DNA of 64,000 nucleotides from Vagococcus silagei (GTDB taxonomy: Bacteria > Bacillota > Bacilli > Lactobacillales > Vagococcaceae): assembly GCF_004795745.1 (NCBI RefSeq), contig NZ_SDGV01000017.1, forward strand, positions 1 to 64,000. Reading direction: 5' to 3'. The notes under the pieces are model-generated. The model saw only the letters and a list, made by a program, of their open reading frames with translations, was not told where the DNA came from and searched no databases. Made by a program: the position numbers and the translations under genes. Below are positions 57,123-64,000 of the stretch, one piece after another (the first letter of the stretch is position 1; each line of letters starts with the position of its first letter).

Positions 57123-58363
57123 CACTTTAGATTCACTGCTTCTTTGAAGACTTGGCCCATGCTCTTATCGCTGTAAATTAATACTGTTGATTTGTAGATT
57201 GCTGCTGAAACTTTTAGTAGAATGACGCATGATAAAGCTAACAGTCCAAGTGATGCTAGAATTTCCCATTGTTGTACACTGTCGTTTGCAATGCGGACAG
57301 GCATTGAGAATGATGAGAAAAACGGTATGTATGACGTGATTTTAATTAAGACATGATCCGGTTGACTCAAACTTAACATCATCACTGGCATTGCTGCAAT
57401 TAAAACCAAGAAAGTAACAGGGGTCACTGCTTTGGGTGCATCTTCTGAACGTGTAACAAGTGAACCCATAAATGCTGAAAGGATTGTATAAAGTAAGACA
57501 CCAAATAATAGGAACAGTAAATTGTAGCCTAGTAATCCTTTAAGAAGTTCACCTAAAGGAATATTTTTCAACATATCTTGAACCATATCTGTATCCTTTG
57601 CAAAAACATATCCTACTACACCTGTAACAGCATAGACTGCGACCTGTGTTAAAATTACAAGTGAGATACCAATGATTTTTCCATAATAATGTTTTGCTGC
57701 GCTTGTACTTGAAAGAATAACTTCCATTATACGCGTCCCTTTTTCTGAAGCTACTTCTTGTGCAGTAATTGAAGCATAATTTAAGACAATCATATACATT
57801 ACAAAGACGATTAAGAAGCCTACCATTGAAAGCACAAATTTATTTGTGTTGTTGTCGACCATCTTATTGTCTTTAAATTCAACTTGGCGATCAGTCACCT
57901 TCGCTGATTTCATTAATGTTTGTACTTCTTCTGGTTTCAATTTTAGCGCCTCTGTATTAGCAGCAAGTTGTAGACCATTTAGATATTGAGTAAAACGTTG
58001 TTGGTCATCTGTCCCCAAAGATTTTTTACTTGTGTATCGACCTGAAATTTGATCGCCTTCTTGTTTAACAACTAAGAAACCGTCAATTTTTTCGTCTTTG
58101 AGTGCCTTCTCTGCTTCCTTCTCACTATTAATCTTTTTATCAAACTTAAAATCTTTTTTTCCTTGCGCAAGAATCCCCTCTTTTATCGCTTCATTCTCGC
58201 TAATCACTGCGATTTCATTGGTTTTTGACATATTATTAGCAAAATAGCCAAAGCCTAACGAAAAGGCAACCATCACGAATGGTGCTAAAAGCATAATTAA
58301 AAAAGTGACTGTTTTGACATGTTTTTTATATGTTTCTAATGCTACAACCCATAATTTATTCAT
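57122..58363 (-). CDS. ABC-2 type permease (NatB-like)
   Basis: From ATG 58363 the protein has 413 residues: one N-terminal helix, a ~150-residue extracytoplasmic domain, then five or six helices (about 180-400) including EVILSSTSAAKHYYGKIIG, the pattern of NatB/YhaP-type ABC-2 permeases. It overlaps the ATPase gene. NatAB-like systems export Na+ or drugs; the substrate here is unknown. Confidence 0.9.
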   Translation of the reverse strand: MNKLWVVALETYKKHVKTVTFLIMLLAPFVMVAFSLGFGYFANNMSKTNEIAVISENEAIKEGILAQGKKDFKFDKKINSEKEAEKALKDEKIDGFLVVKQEGDQISGRYTSKKSLGTDDQQRFTQYLNGLQLAANTEALKLKPEEVQTLMKSAKVTDRQVEFKDNKMVDNNTNKFVLSMVGFLIVFVMYMIVLNYASITAQEVASEKGTRIMEVILSSTSAAKHYYGKIIGISLVILTQVAVYAVTGVVGYVFAKDTDMVQDMLKNIPLGELLKGLLGYNLLFLLFGVLLYTILSAFMGSLVTRSEDAPKAVTPVTFLVLIAAMPVMMLSLSQPDHVLIKITSYIPFFSSFSMPVRIANDSVQQWEILASLGLLALSCVILLKVSAAIYKSTVLIYSDKSMGQVFKEAVNLK

Positions 58364-59258
58364 GACCTTCACCAACTTTCATTTTAAATATCTCTTCTAA
58401 TGTAGGCGGTTGTTGATTAAACACAGTTAAATATGGTTCTTGCGTTAATGCTTTGGTGAATATTTCTTCGCCCACTGCAGCATCAGCTAAATGTAGTTTA
58501 TAAGTATTTGAACGTAGTTTTTCAACTTGTAGGACGCCATCAATTGAAGAAAGTTCATCTTCTAACAGTAATGTTTCAATTTCTAAAATTGTTCGACCAA
58601 ATGATTCGCGAATCTCATGAACGGTACCATTTAATACCATGTCGCCATTGCGTAACATCATTAAGTGATCACATATTTTTTCCACGTTTTCCATATTATG
58701 ACTTGAGAAAATGACACATGAGCCTTGCTCTTTTAACTCAATAATGCCCATTTTTAAAAGTTCCGCATTCACTGGGTCCAAGCCACTAAATGGTTCATCC
58801 AGAATGACTAACTTAGGTTCATGGATTAAAGTCGCGATTAATTGTACTTTTTGTTGGTTCCCTTTTGACAATGATTTAACTTTATCTGTTTTTTTACCTT
58901 TAACTTGGAATTTTTCCATCCAATAATCAATCTTAGGTAAAATTTCTTTTTTCGTCTTTCCTCTCAAGCGAGCAAAGTAGATCAATTGATTTTCAATTGT
59001 ATCTTTAGGATATAGTCCACGTTCTTCAGGTAAGTATCCAATAACATTATAATCATCTTTTGAAATTGGTTTCCCGTTCCATAAGATTTCTCCTTGATCT
59101 GCGTCAATGAAGTCTAAAATCAATCGGAAAGTTGTTGATTTACCTGCTCCATTCTGACCAATTAAACCAAGAATATGACCATCTTCAATTTTAAATGATA
59201 TGTCGTTAACTGCAACCATATCACCAAATGCTTTGGTTAAGTTTTTAATTTCTAACAT
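58356..59258 (-). CDS. ABC transporter ATPase (NatA-like)
   Basis: The 300-residue ATPase has Walker A (GQNGAGKST), the motif YLPEERGLYPKDTIENQL, signature SLSKGNQQKVQLIATLIHEP, Walker B VILDEPFSGLDPVN and switch FSSHNMEN. The C-terminal extension is typical of the NatA/YhaQ type. It is third gene of padR-DUF2812-ATPase-permease. Confidence 0.92.
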   Translation of the reverse strand: MLEIKNLTKAFGDMVAVNDISFKIEDGHILGLIGQNGAGKSTTFRLILDFIDADQGEILWNGKPISKDDYNVIGYLPEERGLYPKDTIENQLIYFARLRGKTKKEILPKIDYWMEKFQVKGKKTDKVKSLSKGNQQKVQLIATLIHEPKLVILDEPFSGLDPVNAELLKMGIIELKEQGSCVIFSSHNMENVEKICDHLMMLRNGDMVLNGTVHEIRESFGRTILEIETLLLEDELSSIDGVLQVEKLRSNTYKLHLADAAVGEEIFTKALTQEPYLTVFNQQPPTLEEIFKMKVGEGHE

Positions 59259-59272
59259 CTTCGTCTCTCCTT

Positions 59273-59965
59273 TTAAAAAATATTAAAGTATCCCATTATA
59301 AAACCAATTACACCGCCAATTAAACCACCAATAATCATCGTCAACAGCATATCTCGAAAGAAAATTTGACGCTTAGCAAAGTTATCTGTATCCTTGAACG
59401 ATTCTTTTCTTTTTGGATAAACTACTCTAAAGTAGGTTACCAACGCAAAGCCAATAAAAGGTGTTAACGTTCCCGTCACTAATAATAGGTTAATCATTCC
59501 TTTAAAGCCTCTTGGTATATAGTCAAATATCGAAATGAGTGGTGTAAAATTAAGTAACAGTAGTAAGAGTAACGCTGGTAAACCAAACATCAACATCTGC
59601 AAAATTAACCAGTTACTTTCTTTTTTCATTTTTGTTTCGTAGCTCTCAACATCCGTGTAAGCTGGTTTCGTACCCTTTTCGGCTTTAAAGATAAAGTAGC
59701 GTTTACGATAACTTGCCATTAAGTACCAACCCGATAGTTGATAAAGTTCTAGATATTCGGCAATATCTTCTTTTTTACCAGGATAAAAATCAATGGTTGC
59801 TTCCATTTCTTCAGGTTCACCTTTTTCGAAAACTAAAAATCCCCAGCGACTAAGTTTAGCTAAATGCCAACCATTTTCAGCTTCTTCTTTAACATGTAAG
59901 GCCTCTAATTCTGAGTAAAAACTAAGCCCTTTTGAAAATTTATATTTTCGATTCCCATAAATCAT
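59273..59965 (-). CDS. DUF2812-family membrane protein
   Basis: The 230-residue protein has a soluble N-terminal half (YKFSKGLSFYSELEALHVKEEAENGWHLAKL...YPGKKEDIAEYLELYQLSGWYL) with the two-repeat DUF2812 pattern, then three membrane helices (about 128-148, 158-178 and 205-228). DUF2812 genes are very often next to PadR regulators and exporters; here it starts 4 bases after padR. A sensing or regulatory-partner role is inferred only from context. Confidence 0.85.
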   Translation of the reverse strand: MIYGNRKYKFSKGLSFYSELEALHVKEEAENGWHLAKLSRWGFLVFEKGEPEEMEATIDFYPGKKEDIAEYLELYQLSGWYLMASYRKRYFIFKAEKGTKPAYTDVESYETKMKKESNWLILQMLMFGLPALLLLLLLNFTPLISIFDYIPRGFKGMINLLLVTGTLTPFIGFALVTYFRVVYPKRKESFKDTDNFAKRQIFFRDMLLTMIIGGLIGGVIGFIMGYFNIF

Positions 59966-59969
59966 TTTT

Positions 59970-60272
59970 TCACTCCTCGAACAATAATTTACTCCCCAAA
60001 GCAGTCAATCGTTTTCGTCTAGCTAAATCATAGACTAATGCTTCTTTCCCCTGCTCCGTAATCTCATATGTTTTTTTACGATCTTGACTCGTTGCCAGTT
60101 CAATATCGCCCGACTTTTCAAGTTTCTTTAAGATTGTGTACATACTTGCTGGCCCAATTGTAACCTCTTCTTCTGTTAAATCACTCACTTCTTGCATGAT
60201 TGCATAACCGTGCTTTGGCTCTAACAAAGTCAACAAAATCAAATAATTTAAATCGGTTAACGGTTCATTCAC
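59970..60272 (-). CDS. PadR-family transcriptional regulator
   Basis: I start at GTG 60272, nine bases from GAGGAGG, giving 100 residues with the PadR winged helix (LNYLILLTLLEPKHGYAIMQEVSDL...IGPASMYTILKKLEKSGDIEL) and a short dimer helix. It heads the operon and faces four regularly spaced GATATAT motifs, so it very likely represses its own operon until an inducer, probably a toxic compound, is bound. Confidence 0.92.
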   Translation of the reverse strand: MNEPLTDLNYLILLTLLEPKHGYAIMQEVSDLTEEEVTIGPASMYTILKKLEKSGDIELATSQDRKKTYEITEQGKEALVYDLARRKRLTALGSKLLFEE

Positions 60273-60307
60273 TCTGATTAACCTCCTCACTATTTATATC
60301 TTAACGT

Positions 60308-60360
60308 GATATATCACTCAAAGATATATCTTATAACGATATATTAACCAATGATATATC
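60308..60360. promoter_or_regulatory. Four GATATAT(C/T) operators at 15-bp spacing in the padR promoter
   Basis: GATATATC occurs at 60308, 60323 and 60353 and GATATATT at 60338, a strict 15-base period. The motif GATATATC is itself a palindrome. A promoter (TTGGTT, 17 bases, TATATC on the minus strand) overlaps it, so bound PadR would block transcription. Confidence 0.7.
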
Positions 60361-60378
60361 ACTTGTCAATATAGTAAA

Positions 60379-60412
60379 TAAAAAAAGAGACAATCTTTTC
60401 AGATTATCTCTC
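60379..60412 (-). terminator. Terminator of ndh
   Basis: AGAGATAATCT pairs with AGATTGTCTCT (one G-U), then T-run on the minus strand. Confidence 0.8.
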
Positions 60413-60437
60413 ATAACTTTATATTTAACTAAACGAA

Positions 60438-61643
60438 TCAATGATAGTAATCAAAACGTCCTTTTTTCATTAACATTTTAGTATTACCAACTTCTAATAG
60501 TGATTTATTGATAATATTTTTCTTCATCACTGATCCAATATAACCTTTAACTTCTTTACCTAGAACATTACCAATACCGGCATTGTTACCGATAGAAGCA
60601 ACTGTTCCTAGTGGTTTAAATGTAAATGGTGCAACTGATTGTTGGTTGACTTTAGCAACAATTGCATCTGCCACATACTCTCCTTGTTTCAAAGCAATTT
60701 GAGCTGTTGTTGGGAATGGACGACCTGAAGCTTCATCCATCACTGCACTAACATCACCAATCATGAAAACATTTGGATAGTCTTTAACTGTTAAGTCTGA
60801 TTCAACCATCACACGGCCACGACGTTCTTCAAAGCCAGACTCACCAATTACTGGACTACCTTTAACACCTGTTGTCCAAATAATTGAGTTTGCTTCAATT
60901 TCTTTAAGTTCGCCATTTTCTTCGTAGACCACAGCGCCTTCTTTAATTTCTTTAATTGGTGTTCCCACTTTAAATTCAACACCACGTTTTTTCAAAACAT
61001 TAATTCCATATGTTCCTAGTTTTTCAGAGAACATTGGTAATAAAGTTGGCATTGCTTCAATACATGTAATTGAAACTTTGTCTTCTGGGAAGTTTAATTC
61101 TTGTGCTAATTTTGGCAAACGGTTGGTAATTTCGCCAAGATATTCAATACTTGTAAAACCCGCACCACATACAACGACTGATAAATCTCGTACGTCTTGT
61201 GATTTTTGATAATTAGCAAGTGTTGCTTCTAAATGCTTTCTCGCAATTTCAGCTGTTGTAATATTCACTAATGGATACGAAAAATCATCCACTCCAGGAA
61301 TACCAAATGTTTCAGAAACAAAACCTAAAGCTACAACTAAATAATCATAGTTTAACGTTTTATCACTTTCCAATGTTACAACTTGTGCATCACGATCAAT
61401 TTTAGTTACGGTATCTTGAATAAACGTCACTTTACTTTCATTAATGACATCTTTGATGTTAAAACAAATTTTTGTTGATGGTTCAGTTCCAGCAGCTACT
61501 TCATGTAACTGTGTTGACTCATAATGATAGTCATTTTTGTTCACTAAAATAATTTCTAAATCTGCATTTTTCTTTTGTAATTGTTTTACTGTTTTTAGAC
61601 CTGCATAACCAGCGCCTAAAACAACAACCGTTTGTTTGTTCAT
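60438..61643 (-). CDS. ndh: Type II NADH dehydrogenase
   Basis: The 401-residue flavoprotein has an N-terminal FAD-binding fold (VVLGAGYAGLKTVKQL), a second dinucleotide fold for NADH (VVVCGAGFTSIEYLGEI), FMIGDVSAV for FAD and a C-terminal amphipathic region for membrane binding. It oxidises NADH and reduces quinone without pumping protons. Start has AGGAGGGAA. Monocistronic. Confidence 0.93.
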   Translation of the reverse strand: MNKQTVVVLGAGYAGLKTVKQLQKKNADLEIILVNKNDYHYESTQLHEVAAGTEPSTKICFNIKDVINESKVTFIQDTVTKIDRDAQVVTLESDKTLNYDYLVVALGFVSETFGIPGVDDFSYPLVNITTAEIARKHLEATLANYQKSQDVRDLSVVVCGAGFTSIEYLGEITNRLPKLAQELNFPEDKVSITCIEAMPTLLPMFSEKLGTYGINVLKKRGVEFKVGTPIKEIKEGAVVYEENGELKEIEANSIIWTTGVKGSPVIGESGFEERRGRVMVESDLTVKDYPNVFMIGDVSAVMDEASGRPFPTTAQIALKQGEYVADAIVAKVNQQSVAPFTFKPLGTVASIGNNAGIGNVLGKEVKGYIGSVMKKNIINKSLLEVGNTKMLMKKGRFDYYH

Positions 61644-61737
61644 AAACTATTCCCTCCAAGATTTTCATCAGTGTCCACTATAGATTTTTTTCACAAAATT
61701 GTCAATTAACTAGCTTGGTTCTCATGAATTTTTTCAA

Positions 61738-62034
61738 TTATTTTTCTTTCATCGTTCGACTGAAATACCATAAACTGCCAACATTCACGACACTCACAAA
61801 TGCACCGTAAATCAATAAGTGATTAACAAATTTTCCTCTTGATAGTCCAAACATGTTCAATTCAATTAAAATAATAGCTAAACCTAGTAGATAGCTACTC
61901 ATTGTAATTTGACTAGCATGAGCCATAACTTTATAGCCCTTCTCATCTTCACGAAACTTCATTGTTTTACGAATATAATAGAACATACCCATAAAAATGA
62001 TAAGAATTGATACAATATTAATAATAAGTCGCAT
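61738..62034 (-). CDS. Small membrane protein (98 aa)
   Basis: Three hydrophobic helices (about 3-20, 42-62, 70-88) separated by a charged loop (RKTMKFREDEKGYK), ending SLWYFSRTMKEK. I do not recognise a family. It lies between uvrC and ndh on the same strand without overlap. Confidence 0.7.
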   Translation of the reverse strand: MRLIINIVSILIIFMGMFYYIRKTMKFREDEKGYKVMAHASQITMSSYLLGLAIILIELNMFGLSRGKFVNHLLIYGAFVSVVNVGSLWYFSRTMKEK

Positions 62035-62099
62035 TTAATTTTCATCCTTCATCTTTTAAAAATTTACCTTAAAAGTGTACCATTTTATTGCTAAAATGA

Positions 62100-63881
62100 C
62101 TACTCTTCCGGTTTTGTAAAGTGTTTTTGCAAGTCTTCTGCGACTGGCTTAGGCAGTCCTGAAGCGACGAGTTCTTCCAGTGACGCCTCTTTAATTGCTT
62201 TTAATGACCTAAATTCTTTTAATAAGCGTTGTTTTCGTTTTGGTCCCAATCCCGGTATATCGTCTAACTGTGAAGCGAAACTTGTTTTACTTCTCGTTGC
62301 ACGGTGGAAAGTAATCGCAAAGCGATGGACTTCATCTTGAATCCGTTGCAATAAGAAAAACGCAGCCGAATTTCTTTTTAATGGCACTACCTCAAGATTG
62401 TCTCCAAATAATAGCTCACTGGTTTTATGTTTATCATTTTTAGCCATGCCGGCAATTGGTACATCAATACCTAATTGATTTAACAATACTTTTTCTGCCG
62501 CATGAACTTGCCCTTTGCCACCATCAATTAAGATTAAATCAGGGAGTGGTAAATTTTCTTTAATAACTCGTGAGTATCGACGGTATATAACTTCTTGCAT
62601 TGATGCATAATCATCTGGGCCTTTGACCGTTTTAATCTTAAATTTACGATATTCTTTCTTCATCGGTTTACCGTCAATATAAACAACCATTGCCGAAACA
62701 GGATCCGTTCCCATAATATTTGAGTTATCAAAAGCCTCAATGCGAACCGGTGTTTCAATTCTTAGAGCTTCACCTAGTTGTTCAATCGCACCAATTGTTC
62801 GTTCTTCTTTGCGTTCGATTAAATCAAATTGTTGGGTTAAATAAATTTTTGCGTTCTTATTCGCCAACTCCACTAAATTCTTTTTTTCTCCACGTTGCGG
62901 TTGTAAAACTTTTGTATCCACTAAAGCCTGCACCTGTTCTAACTCAATCGTTTTCGGTATTAAAATTTCACGAGGAATAAAATGTTCTGCTTTTTGATAA
63001 AACTGAGCAATAAAAGTAAGAAAGTCTTGTTCAGGTTCATTGTAAAATGGAAAATCAAATGTACGACGCTCAATTAGTTTTCCTTGGCGGACAAAAAAGA
63101 CTTGGACACACATCCAACCTTTATCAGCTGCATAACCAAAAACATCACGATCAATAAAATCAGCATTGGTCATTTTTTGTTTGGTCATGACCATTTGAAT
63201 TGATTGAATTTGATCACGATACTCTGCAGCTTGTTCAAAATTCATCTCACTGGCTGCTTTCAACATTTTTGCTTCAATTTGTTTTTGAACATCTGTGTAT
63301 CCGCCATTTAAAAAGCGTTTGACTTCTTCAACTATTTCTTGATATTGTGCTTCAACAATTGGATTTACACACGGACCTAAACATTGTCCCATATGATAAT
63401 AGAGACAGACTTCATTTGGTAAATTTTTACACTTTCTTAACGGGTAGATTCGATCAAGCAATCGCTTGGTTTCATTAGCGGCACGAACATCTGGATATGG
63501 ACCAAAATAATGCGCCTTATCTTTTAAGACTTTGCGCGTAATTAAAAGACGTGGTGCTTTTTCATTGGTAATTTTAATAAAAGGATACGACTTATCATCT
63601 TTCAATAAGATATTATATTTAGGCTGGTTCTTTTGGATAAGATTGATTTCAAGCAACAACGCTTCTGTATTTGATTCTGTCACAATAAACTCGAAGTCCT
63701 CAATCTCGCTAACCAATCTTTCCGTCTTTGTATCATGACTCCCTGTAAAATAGGAGCGAACACGATTTTTTAAAATCTTTGCTTTACCAACATAGATAAT
63801 CGTGCCATTTTTATCTTTCATAATATAGCAACCAGGTTGATCTGGCAGTAGCATTAATTTATTTTTAATTTGTTCATTCAC
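62100..63881 (-). CDS. uvrC: UvrABC excinuclease subunit C
   Basis: UvrC makes both incisions in nucleotide excision repair. The 593 residues contain the GIY-YIG domain ([30 protein letters not shown], ~15-45), the Cys motif [13 protein letters not shown], the UvrBC helix pair (about 200-235), an RNase H-like 5'-endonuclease domain (about 370-530, [30 protein letters not shown]) and a C-terminal helix-hairpin-helix ([15 protein letters not shown]). GTG start at 63881. Complete. Confidence 0.97.
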   Translation of the reverse strand: MNEQIKNKLMLLPDQPGCYIMKDKNGTIIYVGKAKILKNRVRSYFTGSHDTKTERLVSEIEDFEFIVTESNTEALLLEINLIQKNQPKYNILLKDDKSYPFIKITNEKAPRLLITRKVLKDKAHYFGPYPDVRAANETKRLLDRIYPLRKCKNLPNEVCLYYHMGQCLGPCVNPIVEAQYQEIVEEVKRFLNGGYTDVQKQIEAKMLKAASEMNFEQAAEYRDQIQSIQMVMTKQKMTNADFIDRDVFGYAADKGWMCVQVFFVRQGKLIERRTFDFPFYNEPEQDFLTFIAQFYQKAEHFIPREILIPKTIELEQVQALVDTKVLQPQRGEKKNLVELANKNAKIYLTQQFDLIERKEERTIGAIEQLGEALRIETPVRIEAFDNSNIMGTDPVSAMVVYIDGKPMKKEYRKFKIKTVKGPDDYASMQEVIYRRYSRVIKENLPLPDLILIDGGKGQVHAAEKVLLNQLGIDVPIAGMAKNDKHKTSELLFGDNLEVVPLKRNSAAFFLLQRIQDEVHRFAITFHRATRSKTSFASQLDDIPGLGPKRKQRLLKEFRSLKAIKEASLEELVASGLPKPVAEDLQKHFTKPEE

Positions 63882-63930
63882 AGTACACGCTCACTCCTCT
63901 AGCCTATTATAACACGAGGTTCAAAAAAAT

Positions 63931-63970
63931 AAGTACCAAACACTTCAATGACACGAAGGTTTGGTACTTT
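63931..63970. terminator. Terminator at the right edge
   Basis: AAGTACCAAAC pairs with GTTTGGTACTT, with T-rich tails on both strands. It probably ends a minus-strand gene lying beyond the window. Confidence 0.8.
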
Positions 63971-64000
63971 TTATCTATTGATTATAAATATTGACTGAAC

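Overview
The window looks like chromosome of a low-GC Firmicute of the order Lactobacillales, most likely an Enterococcaceae member close to Enterococcus or Vagococcus. The genus is an inference from gene content: WalRK-YycH-YycI-WalJ, MecA next to Spx, class Ib nrdHIEF, LPXTG anchoring and infC-rpmI-rplT. There is no prophage, plasmid backbone or CRISPR array. Almost everything is ordinary core genome. The accessory or odd signal sits in the first 5 kb and in several intergenic regions.

Layout. 1-5 kb is a decaying patch around rlmH: two unrelated truncated transposases, an AraC-type regulator broken by two nonsense codons, intact rlmH with an SCC-attB-like 3' end and a DnaA-box cluster in front of it, and a GH35 beta-galactosidase broken by several stops and frameshifts. 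5-10.4 kb holds htrA, a membrane metallophosphoesterase, a polysaccharide deacetylase and an ABC-2 exporter pair. 10.4-15.9 kb is the WalRK operon. 16-19 kb holds a candidate small RNA, a lipoprotein, tRNA-Lys and an orphan gene behind a duplicated promoter/leader with a tRNA fragment. 19-26 kb is Feo iron uptake (Fur box) and ribonucleotide reductase (NrdR box). 26-33 kb holds GtrA, MecA, Spx, TrpS, a ClpP-like peptidase, IF3-L35-L20 and a SulP transporter.

33-41 kb holds a giant LPXTG protein with two 5'-nucleotidase modules, an SPFH protein, and a DhaQ-like/DhaS-like regulatory pair with a well matching DhaS operator but no kinase operon. 41-46 kb is an Rrf2/YhgE unit, a membrane protein and an acetyltransferase. 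46-51 kb is a phosphonate/phosphate-ester uptake operon (phnD-phnC-phnE-phnE-5'-nucleotidase) behind a three-repeat PHO-box-like element. 51-57 kb holds pnp, rpsO, def, a formate/nitrite channel and rpsD with a structured leader. 57-60 kb is a PadR-DUF2812-ABC operon with four GATATAT motifs at exact 15-bp spacing, followed by two related ~100-nt hairpin elements. 60-64 kb holds ndh, a small membrane protein and uvrC.

The most promising undescribed items are the two hairpin elements at 56.9-57.1 kb, the duplicated promoter/leader with its tRNA-Lys fragment at 18.5-19.0 kb, the free-standing small RNA candidate near 16.2 kb, the structured dhaQ-dhaS intergenic region, and a two-member family of tiny acidic proteins. 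All are read by eye; no search or folding program was run.
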